Source: Corythucha ciliata
Taxonomy: Eukaryota > Arthropoda > Insecta > Hemiptera > Tingidae
Direction: 5' to 3'
Assembly (NCBI GenBank): GCA_038030265.1
Contig: CM075939.1
Location: forward strand, 49,395,253 to 49,459,252
Length of the DNA: 64,000 nt
Part shown: piece by piece, positions 44,862 to 56,109 of the stretch
Numbering within the stretch: position 1 is the stretch's first letter
Layout of the letters: the number at the start of each line of letters is the position of its first letter
Made by a program: the position numbers and the translations under genes
Notes under the pieces: model-generated
What the model saw: only the letters and a program-made list of their open reading frames with translations
Told to the model about the DNA's origin: nothing
Databases searched by the model: none

Positions 44862-45480
44862 CAGTGCCGGTCTTAGGCATTATGCGTCCCCGGGCGAATA
44901 TTTCACGCAGCGTCCCATATGAAGTCATCGTTCAGATTAAGCTGGTGATTTGGCTTTTTCTCCACATTAACCGCGAATTAGCGTTTTTTCAACACTATAG
45001 CGCTTCTTCTCAATCTCATCCCCATTTTAGCCGGGTATAAACGATTTGTCTCCATTTTAGCCGCAAATTGCCCATTTTCTCAATTTTGCCGTGAGTTAGC
45101 GATTTTTCTCAATTTTTGCCACGAGTTAGCGATTTTTCTCTATTTTTGCCGTAAATTAGCGCTTTATGCTAATTGGCCAAGAATTTGCTTCCGGAAACCG
45201 CGACTTGCCATTTTCTGTGAATTAGCAAATTAAATCTCAATGATTTTAACGGCATATTAGCGTTTTTAATCATTTTAAGCGTTTTAAAATCATAGATTTT
45301 TCTACATTTCAGCCCTGAATTATAGTTTTTCCACAATTTTCGTCGTGATTCACCTAAAGCTTTTTCTGAATTTGGCCGCGGATTAGTGATTTGTTTTTCA
45401 CTTTCTGGCACAAAGATACCTTCAGAAGGCGCTAATATGACGTTTTCTCCAATTAACCCTAGCAAAACCAAGCTTTTGGA
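44862..45480 (+). mobile_element. CAGTGCCGG-type element, left end with family A array
   Basis: It begins CAGTGCCGGTCTTAGGCATT with the GC-rich CCCCGGGCGAA seen inside the fold-back element at 18583-21061. Forward family A units follow from about 44960 to 45440, including nearly regular 30-bp copies at 45085-45160 (AGTTAGCGATTTTTCTC). No right end or 8-bp duplication was found, so it is probably truncated. Confidence 0.6.
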
Positions 45481-45691
45481 TTACTAAGGGGGTTGGGGGA
45501 GGAGTGCCCGCACTGGAAAATCGTTTACATGGTTTACATGTTTAAATCACTTGGGGGGGGGGGGGTATTTGTGGAGTGGAGGGGGAACTAGATAAATGGA
45601 GCTTGCTAATTTCGAATTCTTGTGCCTTCGGGTTAGTTGGTAGGGAGGGGGGATGCCACGTAAATAAAAATGCATGTTATACTTTTTCAGT

Positions 45692-45692
<1 letters not shown>

Positions 45693-45734
<42 letters not shown>

Positions 45735-47359
45735 ACACCCGAGCATTTGGCAATTTAAGCCATTAAACTCCTGGCGGCCCAGTATAATTTTGCCAATTTC
45801 TGGCTGTCGCTCATTGTGTCAGGTGTTCTGACATCTGTCAATTGGGGGCATCGTGATAGGTGGTCGCTGTCCATTTCTTCAAGATGGCAGAGGGGGCATA
45901 TGGGGGAGTCGACAACCCCAATGCGATGGAGATGTTTCTGGACGTAGTCGTGCCCTGTTGTCATCCGGAAGGAAGCCACAAACTCGTCGCGGGGCAAGGT
46001 GGAGGAAAGTGGCGCGCTCAAAAGCTGCCGCCATTGCCGGCCCTCGCCCAGAGCTTCCCAAACCCTCCTGGCCTCACCCGCAACCTGACTGTAGCAGATT
46101 CTCTTTGCTGAACTGAGGGATATGGCTGAGTTTGGCTGCGTCTCCATGCGACCCACGTTTCGCCAGTGCGTCGGCTCTTTCATTTCCATGGAGATCACAG
46201 TGACTGGGGATCCACTGGAGGGCGATCCTCCCGCCACCCTCGATCAGCTGGTCAATCCGGTCCCGAGCCTCCACAACTCCGGCGTGGAGGCTTGTCGCCT
46301 GGCCACCAACCGGAGCATACAGCTCAAAATCTGCACAGTAGGCCCCAGCTCCTGCGTTCTTGCTTGCATCCAGGGCTGACCCATCGGTTTAGATGTGTAA
46401 CCACTCGCTGCTGGGGTATCGTAGGGGTATGGTTTCCTGAGCTAGGCTTCGTAATATAAGAGTGGGGGTTTCCCCTTTCTTAACCCTCTCAACTAGCTCA
46501 GTCTCCGTATGGGCAATATTTTTGCAGGGGAGTCTGCGTGGTGGGATCGGCTCCCGGGGCCCTCGTATGATGCCGTACTTCTCAACTATGTCCTCCACTT
46601 TGCTGCTTAGTTGTTGCTGGGTCACTAGGCGCTGCGACGAGGTCTCCTGCGTATCCCAATATTCAACTCCGAGGCTCTTCATGCGGTCTACGAACTTGAT
46701 GGCAGCAATATCCCTTCGGACCTGTAATGGCTCACCATCCGATTGGATTTACATTGCCGCAATGGGGGCTGACTTTGCTCCACCTGTAATCAGCCTCAGT
46801 GCCTTATTTTGCAGTGTGTCGAGGGGCTTTAGCGCACAATCAGAGGCGGCTACCAGGACCTCAGCTCCATATTCTATGCAGGGTGGCACATACGTTTTGT
46901 AGGTCAAGGCCAGGAGGTCCGGATTGGCTCCCCACTTCACTGTTGCCAGTCTCCTAAGTAGTCCTAGCCTCTTCTCTCCCTGTTGTACGAGCTTCTCGAC
47001 ATGGTTCTTCAAGCAGAGCCTACTATCCAGCTGGATGCCCAGGTATGCGGCTGTGTCTGATTGAGGAAGTGAGGCGCCGTTGAAGAGCAGGTTTACTTGC
47101 GGGCGTCTAGTCGACAGGCTGAAAACCTGAAATTCCGATTTTTGTGGGTTTACATCCATCCGATTTTCCTTTACCCAGCTGTCTAAAGCCCTCAGAGCCT
47201 CGTCCTGGCACGCCTCAATCGCTTTCAGGTTGCTGCTGGAGGCCCATATCACCAAATCGTCCGCATACAGCAGTGCACGAACTCCCGGTATGGCCTCCAA
47301 TTTTGCCACCACGTAGTCAATCATGATGCTGAATAAGGTGGGACTTAGCACTGCTTCAC
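45693..47359 (-). mobile_element. 5'-truncated non-LTR retrotransposon with 12-bp target duplication
   Basis: It reads on the minus strand from 47359 to a 38-base A tail (T-run 45693-45730). Identical ACTTTTTCAGTG repeats flank it at 45681-45692 and 47360-47371. It begins inside the reverse transcriptase, just before VLSPTLF, as expected from incomplete reverse transcription. RNase H and a C-terminal zinc motif are present, unlike the Jockey-type copy. Confidence 0.9.
45755..47359 (-). pseudogene. Partial non-LTR ORF2: RT, RNase H and zinc motif
   Basis: The RT palm carries YADD (ALLYADDLVIW) and YLGIQLDSRL. A thumb and connection region follows, then RNase H with TDGSA and WIPSHCDLHGNERADALA, then a C-terminal CPLCHLEEMDSDHLSRC. 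There are two in-frame stops (TAA at 46749-46751 and at 46389-46391, the latter just before TDGSA) and one frame change near 46120-46150. RNase H plus this zinc motif points to the I/R1/LOA-like side of the non-LTR tree rather than RTE or CR1. It is dead by truncation in any case. Confidence 0.85.
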
Positions 47360-47410
47360 ACTTTTTCAGTGTGAATTAGTTGAAATTCCATTAACAAACA
47401 TGCATGCATT

Positions 47411-50400
47411 CGGCGGCGGAACAACACCTATCGGGACCCGGGGCGGAAATCTCTCTTATTTAGTCGCTAAATAAACCATATAGGAATACATTCTTTTTAG
47501 TATAGCGTTGAAGTACATATTTTTCGCAATTTTAGCCACTAAATTGCCTCCGAAAACCACGTACCTAGATGTGTGTTTTCTCAATTTTAACTGCTGCGAA
47601 TCATAGCGATTTTCTCAATTTTAACCGTGAACTAGGTAATTTTATCATTTTTAGCAAATCGGCGCTTATGACAAACTTCTAGCCGTGAATTAGCCACGAC
47701 GTTGCATCAAGAATCCGCAAGGTAGTTAGCATTTGAGTGCTCTGCCCAAATTGTATTCTCAAATTACCGTTTTTCTCCATTTTTAACGTTATATTCGTGT
47801 TTTTCTCTATTTAACCCGCGAATTCACGTTTTTCTTTATTCTACCCGCGGGTTAGCGCTTTTTCACTGTTTTATCCACTTGAATCGGCGATTTTTCTCAA
47901 TTTTCTTTCTTTTTTCAAGTTTTTTTTTTTTTTTCTCAATTTTATTCCCGAAGTACCCCAAGTTGTCGTTTTCACAATTTAATGTGTGAAGTAGCCTGAG
48001 CACATTTCATAATTTTATCCGTAAAATTGCAATTTTCGATAACTCAGTTGCGTAAATTAGCGTTTTCCTTCACTTTCAAACGCAAATACGCTTTTTTCTC
48101 TAATTTCACGCTGAGAATCGGTGCTTTTTCTCAATTTCAGTCCCAGCTCCGACAGTCCGGGAGTCGGTATTTTCTCAATTTTAGGTGTGAATTCGCGCTT
48201 TTTCTGAATTTTTAAAGATGTCAAATTGTAAAATTTCATCACAATTTTTAGCCGTGAATGTAGTGTTTTTTTTTTTGTTTTTTTTTTGGCCTCGATTTCA
48301 CGTTGTTCTCTTTTTGATCCGTGAATTAGCGATTTTTTCAGTTTTAGGCGTGCGAATTAACGCCTTTTCTCATTTTCCCGAAGTTGCCCCAAGAATCTTC
48401 GACTTCGTCCTGGTGTTTTCTCATTTTCAGCCGTGAATTAGCGCTTTCTTTCAATTTTAGCAGTGGATTAGCTCATTTTCATAATTAGCCTTTTCCTTAT
48501 TTTACCCACGAATTACCGATATTTCCACATCCTATCCCCCAATTAGCGCTTATTATGCTTTAAGCCGCGAATTCCAGAATTTTAGCCGCGAATGAGTGCT
48601 TTTTGTCCATTTTACCCGCAAATTAGCGATTTTATGAATTCTGGCTGCGTGTAACGTTTTTCTCAATTTCAGTCGCGGAATGGTGGCCACCCTCTCTCTC
48701 CGCAATAGCCATGAATTTTCTCTTTTTCTCAACTTGAACAGCAAACTGGAGTTTTTATCCCTTGAATTAACGATTTGTCTTAATTTTCCAAGAGTTGTTG
48801 TTTTCCTCAATTTTAGCTAAAAGTTGGCGATTTTTTTGCAGAAAAATAACACTTTCCTCCGTTTGAGCTGAAAATTAGCGTTTTTCTTAAGTGTTTTCCT
48901 CAATATTAGACGAAAAATAGTGGGTTTTTCCTTTTTTCTAAATATTTGCCTCAAATTAGGATTTTTTGTTCTCAATTTTAGCCTCAAAGTTGCCTTCAGG
49001 AACCGCAAATTGGCGTGTTTTAAAATTTTGACGCAAATTGAAAATTTTTCCAAGTTTAACCGTGAATTAGCGAATTTTTGTCATTTTTAGCTGGGAATTA
49101 GTACTCTACTCGTTTATAAGCTCTTTTTATACATTTTTAGCAGCGTTTCTAACCCGTCAATTTTTGTCACGAGTTTGCGTTTTCAACAATTTTAGCTGCA
49201 AATTGTCAATTTCCTCCATTTTTAGCAGTGAATTAGCACTTTTTTATAATTTAAGCTGAGAATTAGTCCCTTCTCTTAATTTTAGCCAGGCTAATTATTG
49301 ATTTTCTTAATATTGGCCGCATATTAGTGTTGTTTTTTTAAAACATTTTAGCACAGCATTAGCAACTTCGCTTTACATTCAGATATGTAGATTACTGGTT
49401 CTTACATATAAACTTGAATTCGCCGTTTTTCTCAATTTTATAGCCACGTAGTTGCCTTCAGAAGGCGCGTATATTAATATTAGAAATTTCACTATACTTT
49501 ATCCGCGAAGAAGTGATCTTCCTGACTTTAACCGCGAATCAGCGCTCTATCTCAATTCCTGCAATGTAGTAGCGTTTTGTAACCTTTGAATTAGCAAATG
49601 TTGTTAATTTTGGCCAAGAAATTGAATTCTCCTGTATTTTCAGCAGCAAATTAGCATTTTTTTCAATTTTCAGCAGGGAATTAGTACTTTTTGCCAATTC
49701 AAGCTAAAAATTAGCATTTTTAATGAATGTCGCGTTAATTAGTAATTTTTAATAATACGAACCGCGTTTTTTTACATTTCAGTCTCGCATTGGCATTTAT
49801 TTCTTGATTTTTTTTTTTTTTTTTTCAATTTAGCCTTGATTTAGTGATTTTCCTTTAGCGCGGTATTGGGCTTTTTCCCAATTCAAGCAGTGCAGTAACG
49901 TTTCTATTGCTGGCTTTAGACATTTTTCTCAATTTCATTCTCGAAGTTGCATTTTCCTCCATTTTAGCAGTAGATTAGCCCTTTTCCTCAGCGAATTGGC
50001 ACTTTTTCTAAATTTGACCTTAAGATTGGCGTTTTTTAAATTTTTTTTTTCAGCCGCGCTAAATGTTTTTTTTTTACACTTCTAGACACGTTGTTTTTTA
50101 GACTTTAGCCCCGCATAAGCAATTGTTTTTACTTTCTGCTATCTATGGATTAGCGCTGTTTTTCAGTTTGAGTGCGGATACGGTACGGATTTGTGTTTTC
50201 TTAATTTTAGCCGCGAATTATAATGATTTCATTCATTTGTATCCGCGAATTAACTTATTTCCTAAACTTTATCTGCGCATTAGCGAGTTGTCTCTATTTC
50301 AGCAGAGAAATAGCATTTCCTGATGCTTATTTTGCAGTGAATTAGCATAGAAAATAGCATCTAAATTTTTTTTTCTTAATGCGAATCGGCGATTTTTCAC

Positions 50401-50720
50401 AATTTCAGTTGCGAATTTGACAGTTTTGCCCAATTTTATCCTTATTTTTTTGGTCAATATTAGCCGCAATTTCTTTCACTTACATCCTTGATTAGTAGGT
50501 ATAGCGGCTTGGCTCAAAAACAATACTTTTTCTATGATATCTACATTCTAGACGTAGAATGCCCTCAATACATCACGAATCAGTGATTTTTTCTGAATAT
50601 TGGTCTGGAAGTTGCATCGTGAGACCACGCTTTTTCGCATTTATAGCCACGAATATTAGCGTTTTTTCAAACTGCAAATTGCCGATCAAAACATTAGTGC
50701 GCTTAAAGGGCCTATAACGA
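47411..50720 (+). repeat. Longest family A array, with a CGGCGGCGGAACAACACC end
   Basis: The block opens at 47411 with a terminus like that at 23063 (GGCGGAACAACACC, TATCGGGACCCGGGGCGGAA). About 3.2 kb of forward family A units then runs from about 47520. The order from about 48705 (AGCCATGAATTT, AGCAAA, TTTTTATCCC) to 50670 (GAAGTTGCATCGTGAGACCA) follows that at 3017-4600. There is no coding potential. The right terminus of the presumed element is not identified. Confidence 0.8.
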
Positions 50721-52069
50721 AACTGTGGGCGGTGTATTTTCTCCATTTACCATTACCCGCGAATTTTCCTCAAGATGGCGTGAATTTTCTCAATTTGAGC
50801 CCTCTAGAATAGCGCTCTCGGGGGGCTCAATCGAATATTGAGCCCACAGTCTTTGCTGATATCACTTTGCAACGTTCTCCAGGTCGGATAGACTGAAAGT
50901 CGTATTGGAAGGGTTCAAATCGCTGTTCAACCGTCGAACCTTTTCAAATGCCTACATCCATGAATGTAGAACCTAAAAATCCTCATTTTCCGTAGGTTTA
51001 AGCTTTACGGGGACCCCGTCTGATAGGAGCCCGGGGTTGTCCGCCCCCCCCCCTCACCGCTGCCTTGGTACGCTACTGCGGGACAGGTGCGACAAAAAAA
51101 CGAGAATAACAGGGAAAACCCGTCACTGCGATTTTTTAGGTCCTCCATGCTGTCAAACACCAAGGGAGGCAGGTTCATCCAACTTTAAATTGCTGCTATT
51201 AAGAAGAAATAAAATCGTCGAGGACCTAAGTTGTTATAATTATTTAGTACTGTGCAATTAGTCAAAAAAACGCCCCAACCTCAACATGTGTACTATTACA
51301 CCCACCGTAACTCTCGAACCGTTCACTCAAGTAAGATTATCTCGGGGATCATTTTTGTGGGCAATTTGATGAAGATTATTTTTGTAAACGCTCATTTTTA
51401 CGCCAAACCTCATAGATTTTGAAATATTTGAGAAATACTGGAACAAAATAACAATTTACTAACTTATTACCCCCTACCGTGCAAACCCATAGCTCCAAAT
51501 GGTGGAACTTTTTACCAATCAATATGTGGGTTGTGAGGAACAATTTAGCGTTGAAGGGAAACTTTCACTTTGGATGTTGGGGTTTAGGTCTAATTGCACC
51601 GTACTAATTGCAATTTTTTGGTTATTTTACCAAAGGCTGTCGGGAAAATTGGCGTGAGCACTGAAAATGGGCCGACTCACGGAGAGAACCGCTTTAATTG
51701 CTCGTTCAATAATAAAATCCGTCTCGATCTTTCGACTACTGTGCAATCAAACCTCAAATTATACGCGGCGGGTGGCGTGGTTGCAATTTTGACGCCCTTC
51801 TGCAAGAATAACACTGGGTTTGAACGGTCATTTTAACTGCTTCATCATGGTGGGTCATTGTTTTTTCAAGGTTCTTCTATAGATTTTAAGCTGTGCGTGG
51901 GCCACGAGTGCCTCGGACTGTGATCAAGCACGGAATGCAGGCGGCTCCACAGTGGAATTGCACCAAAGCGGGCCTCCCAGCAGTCTTCCTTAAAAAAAAA
52001 AAAAAAAATTTGCGTTTCGCGGTGTCGTTGGTGTGTCGCGGCGGTTGCCAGTGAGGTCCTTTTGCTGAG
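50721..52069. other. Intergenic, no gene recognised
   Basis: GC-richer patches (50815-50850, 51000-51080) are followed by AT-rich DNA. A GCCTTGGTACGCTACTG string ending at 51079 resembles an inverted hAT terminus, but no partner was found. An A-run lies at 51991-52008. I see no exon or RNA gene. Confidence 0.4.
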
Positions 52070-52560
52070 GTTGACCAATTAAAACAAAATTTTGTGGGTT
52101 TCGTTGCCTCAAAAACACAATTTCACACTGTTGACTCATTCAAAATTAAATTTCGCGAGGTTGGCTCATCTTGAAGAGAAATTTTCACTGGTTTGGCCCT
52201 TTTCAAAAACATAAATTTGCAGGGTTGGTCAAATAAAACCAACGCCGCGAAGCTTTCACGCCTAAAGAAGCAATTTTGTAGGTTTTGTATAGGATTAAAG
52301 GCCAAATTTCACGATATTGAGTCATTATATTCAAACATGAATTTCACGGGGTTGGCTAATGTTAAAGAGCAATTCCAATGGCCAGACTCTTTTCTAAGCA
52401 CAATTTCGAAGGGTAGGCACGTTCGAAACAATCTCCATGGGGCTGGCTCTAGCAAACAAACAAAAAAAGGACAAAAACAAAATTGTACTAGGCTGGCACA
52501 CAGAATTTCGCGAAATCTCGGTCTTGCGTTGAGAAGGTTGGGCCCGTTTGGTTTGTGGAC
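52070..52560 (-). repeat. Family C ~30-bp repeats, reverse orientation
   Basis: Units such as AAATTTCGCGAGGTTGGCTC and ATTTCACGGGGTTGGCTAA, separated by ATCTTGAAGAG-like sequence, recur at about 30-33 bp. They are the reverse complement of the pattern at 9360-10020. The open frame at 52193 runs through them and is not a gene. Confidence 0.6.
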
Positions 52561-52761
52561 TCTCGGCACCGATTCCGAAACAAGGCCGAAGTCTCCCATC
52601 CCAGCTCGACTTTTTCTTCAATCGCAGTTTGACAAGGGCCAGTTTTGCTCACGACTTTGTCACCACCTGTGCTTTGACTCGATCTCCATAGATGTTAGAT
52701 GCCTCATCGATAACAATAGTAACCAAGATGAGGGTTTCTGGTTTCAATTTGACGTATCCAG

Positions 52762-52798
52762 TATATACTCCAGTTTAAATCAATTGTTTTTATTCAGT
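52762..52798 (+). promoter_or_regulatory. Candidate core promoter of the serine protease
   Basis: TATATA at 52762-52767 lies 34 bp before the A of an arthropod-type initiator TCAGT (52794-52798), normal TATA-to-start spacing. The start codon at 52842 would give a 5' leader of about 45 bases. This is sequence inference only. Confidence 0.45.
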
Positions 52799-52841
52799 AA
52801 ATCGCTGTAGTGGTTGGGTAGGGTTGCAAATTTATATCCAA

Positions 52842-53873
52842 ATGGGAATCAAGTGCGTGTTTTTGTTGGTATTCGCAGTTCATGTGTACGGGGATTTGAA
52901 GGGCGCGTCAAAAATAATCGGTGGCTACGAGGCGAAACAAAAACAATTTCCTTCTGTTTTCGCCATAGTTCGGGAGGATACTCATGTTCCCTCGTGCACC
53001 GGTGTTCTCGTCGGTAAAATGCACATTTTGACTGCCTGTCACTGTTTAACTCTGTACGATAGCCAAACGAATAGCTTGCGTCTCGTCGATTTGACTAAAA
53101 GAGCCTACTGGGCTCACGCCGGCTACCCAGCTCTTTTGAATCATCGCAGTCGGTACTCACGAAAAATTGTCAATTTCATAATTCACTCGCAGTGCACGCC
53201 AAATGCTCAGTTTCCCTGGGTGGCTGACGCCGGCATTGCCATTCTCAACGATGTCTTTATCAAAGATGTCGGTCGAATTGAACTGGTCAACTTTGCGTCG
53301 CTGTGTTCTGACAAAGTTGAAAAGGCTTGGTTCAAATTGATTGACTCCCGAGAAGAGTGTCTCGTCGTCGGGTATGGAACAGTCAAAAAGTCGCGTTCGT
53401 CAGATGTCATCACTTTGAACTATGCCGCCGTCAGGCCTGAACCAGCATTCTACTGCGCCAACGACCGGCCGTATCTTAACACTTACATGATAGATCAAAA
53501 TATCCGCTGTGGAGCTGTCCTTAATTCTGACTTATCGGTAGACTTGGGTGACGCCGACTCAGGAGGCCCTCTTCTTTGTCACGATAATTACTTCGGTATG
53601 ATTCAAGGCTACGAAGGCATGTTTAAATCGGATGGCGACAAAAAACCAGAGGAACTGGCGGAAGTGGTGTTTTTGACTGGACTGGACACCATTATTGCCT
53701 TCGTTGTCGGGGTTTCTTACCCATCTTCAGTTATAAGCTGCGGAAAGTTACAAGAAGAGGATATCAAAGTCGAAAGATACAGAGAGATCAAATCATCGTC
53801 TGTGACCGTTGCTTCTGTTTTCCGAACTTTCTTGTATTTTCAGGTTGTTTTACCATTGTACAATACGTACTGA
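52842..53873 (+). CDS. Secreted trypsin-fold (S1) serine protease, single exon
   Basis: This encodes 343 residues from the ATG at 52842. I chose this start because it opens directly onto a signal peptide (KCVFLLVFAVHVYG). The zymogen site is K24 before IIGGY, so trypsin-like activation is expected. The catalytic residues are His67 (in TACHC instead of TAAHC), Asp129 (DAGIAIL) and Ser240 (DADSGGP). Asp234 lies six residues before the serine, the usual place of the trypsin specificity residue, but the canonical Cys191 and Gly193 are replaced by Gly and Ala. The C-terminal 22 residues are hydrophobic (FRTFLYFQVVLPL), suggesting membrane or GPI anchoring. It has no introns, unlike the P450 and the protease homologue nearby. 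Substrate unknown; digestive or extracellular roles are both possible. Confidence 0.85.
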   Translation: MGIKCVFLLVFAVHVYGDLKGASKIIGGYEAKQKQFPSVFAIVREDTHVPSCTGVLVGKMHILTACHCLTLYDSQTNSLRLVDLTKRAYWAHAGYPALLNHRSRYSRKIVNFIIHSQCTPNAQFPWVADAGIAILNDVFIKDVGRIELVNFASLCSDKVEKAWFKLIDSREECLVVGYGTVKKSRSSDVITLNYAAVRPEPAFYCANDRPYLNTYMIDQNIRCGAVLNSDLSVDLGDADSGGPLLCHDNYFGMIQGYEGMFKSDGDKKPEELAEVVFLTGLDTIIAFVVGVSYPSSVISCGKLQEEDIKVERYREIKSSSVTVASVFRTFLYFQVVLPLYNTY

Positions 53874-55419
53874 GCATGATTTATACTTTTTTTCGGAACC
53901 ACATTTTTTTTTTTTTGTGAAGCCTCCACGTGTGCCTTTGTTTTTTTAAACACCCCTTTCCACATTCTAATCCATTTCCCAAATCCATCCAAATTCCAAC
54001 AATAATGGCATGTAGATGAGTAGAAGATTTAGCCTTCCCTCTCATTTATCATGTGTAATTTTATAACCAAATCCATCGATGGGTACATCGATGAATTTAG
54101 GAACATACCCTAACCGTTAAACAGTTTTAATCGCCTATTTTTTTTTTTTAATAACAAGGTTCCTGACGCAAGCCTAAGCTTCGATGAATAATGTTTACTC
54201 CTCGATTCGTTTCTAGGATTCGAGGGTGGGCAGAATCCGGCTTTCCTATTCAGCGCACGGGTACCTAGTGATGGGAGGGGGATTGGGAAAAGAATAACGA
54301 CGAATCACTCAACACCATCACACCTCCGGTGAGCTGGTGACTTTTGATTAGCGACTCAAAAAGTTAACGCTTTCTAATTCAACGACCATTAAATCATTGA
54401 AATGGTACAAATCATTATGACAGAAAAAGTAATATAAGTCAATGATAAATTTGAGGCCGCGATTAGAGACAGTTTTAAGGGGTGGGGGGGGGGGGGTAAA
54501 AAGGAAAACAACTTTGCCAATCTTTGTCTATTGTCTTATACTTCGTACTCGTACGTTTAGCTTTTTTCTTGACTTTCTCCTCGGGCGTTCAAAGACGTTC
54601 TTTGTCACGCTGTTTATAATCTCGTTAATGTGTTTCTGAGCTCGAAAATTACCCATTAAATGATGAGATATGTAATTAAAGGGCACCAATCAAGGCTAAC
54701 CCATTTATTCCTCCTCCTGATCATCCACCTGAGCTAATAAATTGTTTAAGATATTATGTTCACGTGTATAAAAACTTTGTTTTTTCTGCTCTTTCGGGCC
54801 CACTCTCTTCAACTTTAGCCCTCCCAACATCCTTTCACCATGCAAACTTCATTATGTATATAAACAGCCATGAGGAGCAGAAGTCAAAAATTGAAGTTAA
54901 GTAGCGGTTCGCTCCAGATAACTTCGATTTCCGACCACAACCAGTGGTGTGTGAGGAGGGTAAAGGGGGAAAGAACACAACAAACAGGAAATGCAAGGAC
55001 GAGGCAAAGAAACTGACCCGACGGGTTCGATAAAAAAAACCAAAAAAACCGCCCACCCCTCTCGCTGAAAGAAAAATGTTGTAGGTTGAGCTGAAATTAT
55101 CTTCGTTATGCTCAAAACATTTTTAAGAGGGCTGATCTGGCCCAGCGGATTTCGTGCGGCACCTGTTCAAACGCCTATCATTGGATGAGCGTAATTGAAT
55201 AATTTCACTTATTTCATAACGTCTATTCCGGCCTGATCCCCGAGGAAGTGTGTTTTTTGTTTATTGGTGATGTTCAGAGGGTGGTTTCTGTGAGGAGGGG
55301 GGGGGGAGTTCTCTTGCCTCCGAGTCCGAGGATCACTGCACCATTTCTATCTAACTCCGTCCCCGTCCACTGATTAGTATGAAAAGGAAAAAGTCTTTGA
55401 AGTCGACAAGTCGTACAAA
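53874..55419. other. Intergenic, no gene recognised
   Basis: Between the protease and the protease homologue lies AT-rich DNA with T-runs (53906-53918, 54139-54150) and a G-run (54481-54496). Short frames on both strands near 54835-55115 overlap and show no domain. I see no RNA gene or array. Confidence 0.45.
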
Positions 55420-56067
55420 TTACAAAGCGCCGGGTAGTAAAACGGCCGATAAAACTAAGGGTAAAATTGTGCTACGGGCAATCTTAACGGCCAACAGGCC
55501 GCGACTACTCGACGCCTCTTCAGTTTTCTTAGGTCGAACTCGGCGCATCAACCGGACAGCGGACCCAATACTCGTGAAAACCTTGGGATGATGATGTCTC
55601 GTTGAACAGTTTGGATTCCACGAAGTCACACCGAAGACAACGCGTCGCTGCAAAACAAGAACCCCACCGCCGACCAATGGGCAGTCCTCCGGATTGTTAA
55701 ACTGATGGAAAAATGTCAGTTGCCTGGTCTCGGTAAACGTAACTGAAAAGCCTCAAAAGTTACTCACCCCTTTACCGCTAATCTTAGGGGACTGCACAGT
55801 TTGATTTGTTGGGCACAGCAACTCATTAACTACATTGTCGTCGAAACAAATTAATTCTGAACAAGTTTCATCGGTTATTACACGCATTGGCACTACTCTT
55901 AACTCTTTTTCGTCGCCTGGAATAAACCTATACAAATTATAACAGGAACATTTGCAACGAATGCCACACTGTTTACCTGTTATTGAAGGATGCGATTTTT
56001 TGAAGAATTTCCAAGTTACAAAGGAACAAACTTGCAGCCGATTTATGATCCGGCGTAAATATAGACT
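55420..56067 (-). pseudogene. Serine-protease homologue (S1 fold), 5'-truncated
   Basis: Three minus-strand exons fit with correct phases: about 56067-55977, 55916-55768 and 55701-55420, with GT/AG introns of 60 and 66 bp. They read RLQVCSFVTWK (the region before GWG in trypsins), ELRVVPMRVITDETC and NELLCP, then NNPEDCPLVGGG, VVFGVTSW and PKVFTSIGSA. This is the C-terminal half of an S1 domain. The GDSGGPL motif is replaced by NPEDCPL, so the catalytic serine is absent (Glu at that position). A hydrophobic tail STILPLVLSAVLLPGAL ends the protein, as in the protease at 52842. No exons with the activation site or catalytic His are visible; a copia relic starts just upstream at about 56110. It may be a broken gene or may have distant 5' exons. 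Confidence 0.6.
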
Positions 56068-56109
56068 TTCGTTCTCTGACTTACGCGGTCTCGTTTTTCT
56101 TGTACACGC

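Noticed and set aside
47520..50720. 30-bp direct repeats resembling a CRISPR array
   Set aside because: Units are degenerate and directly adjacent, with no constant repeat separated by unique spacers, no leader and no cas genes. The context is eukaryotic.
52193..52810. 205-residue plus-strand ORF just before the protease
   Set aside because: It reads through family C repeat units in a frame unrelated to the protease. The signal peptide and candidate promoter place the protease start at 52842.
53874..55419. A further protease exon between the two protease genes
   Set aside because: I looked for IVGG, AAHC and GDSGG-like motifs on both strands and found none.
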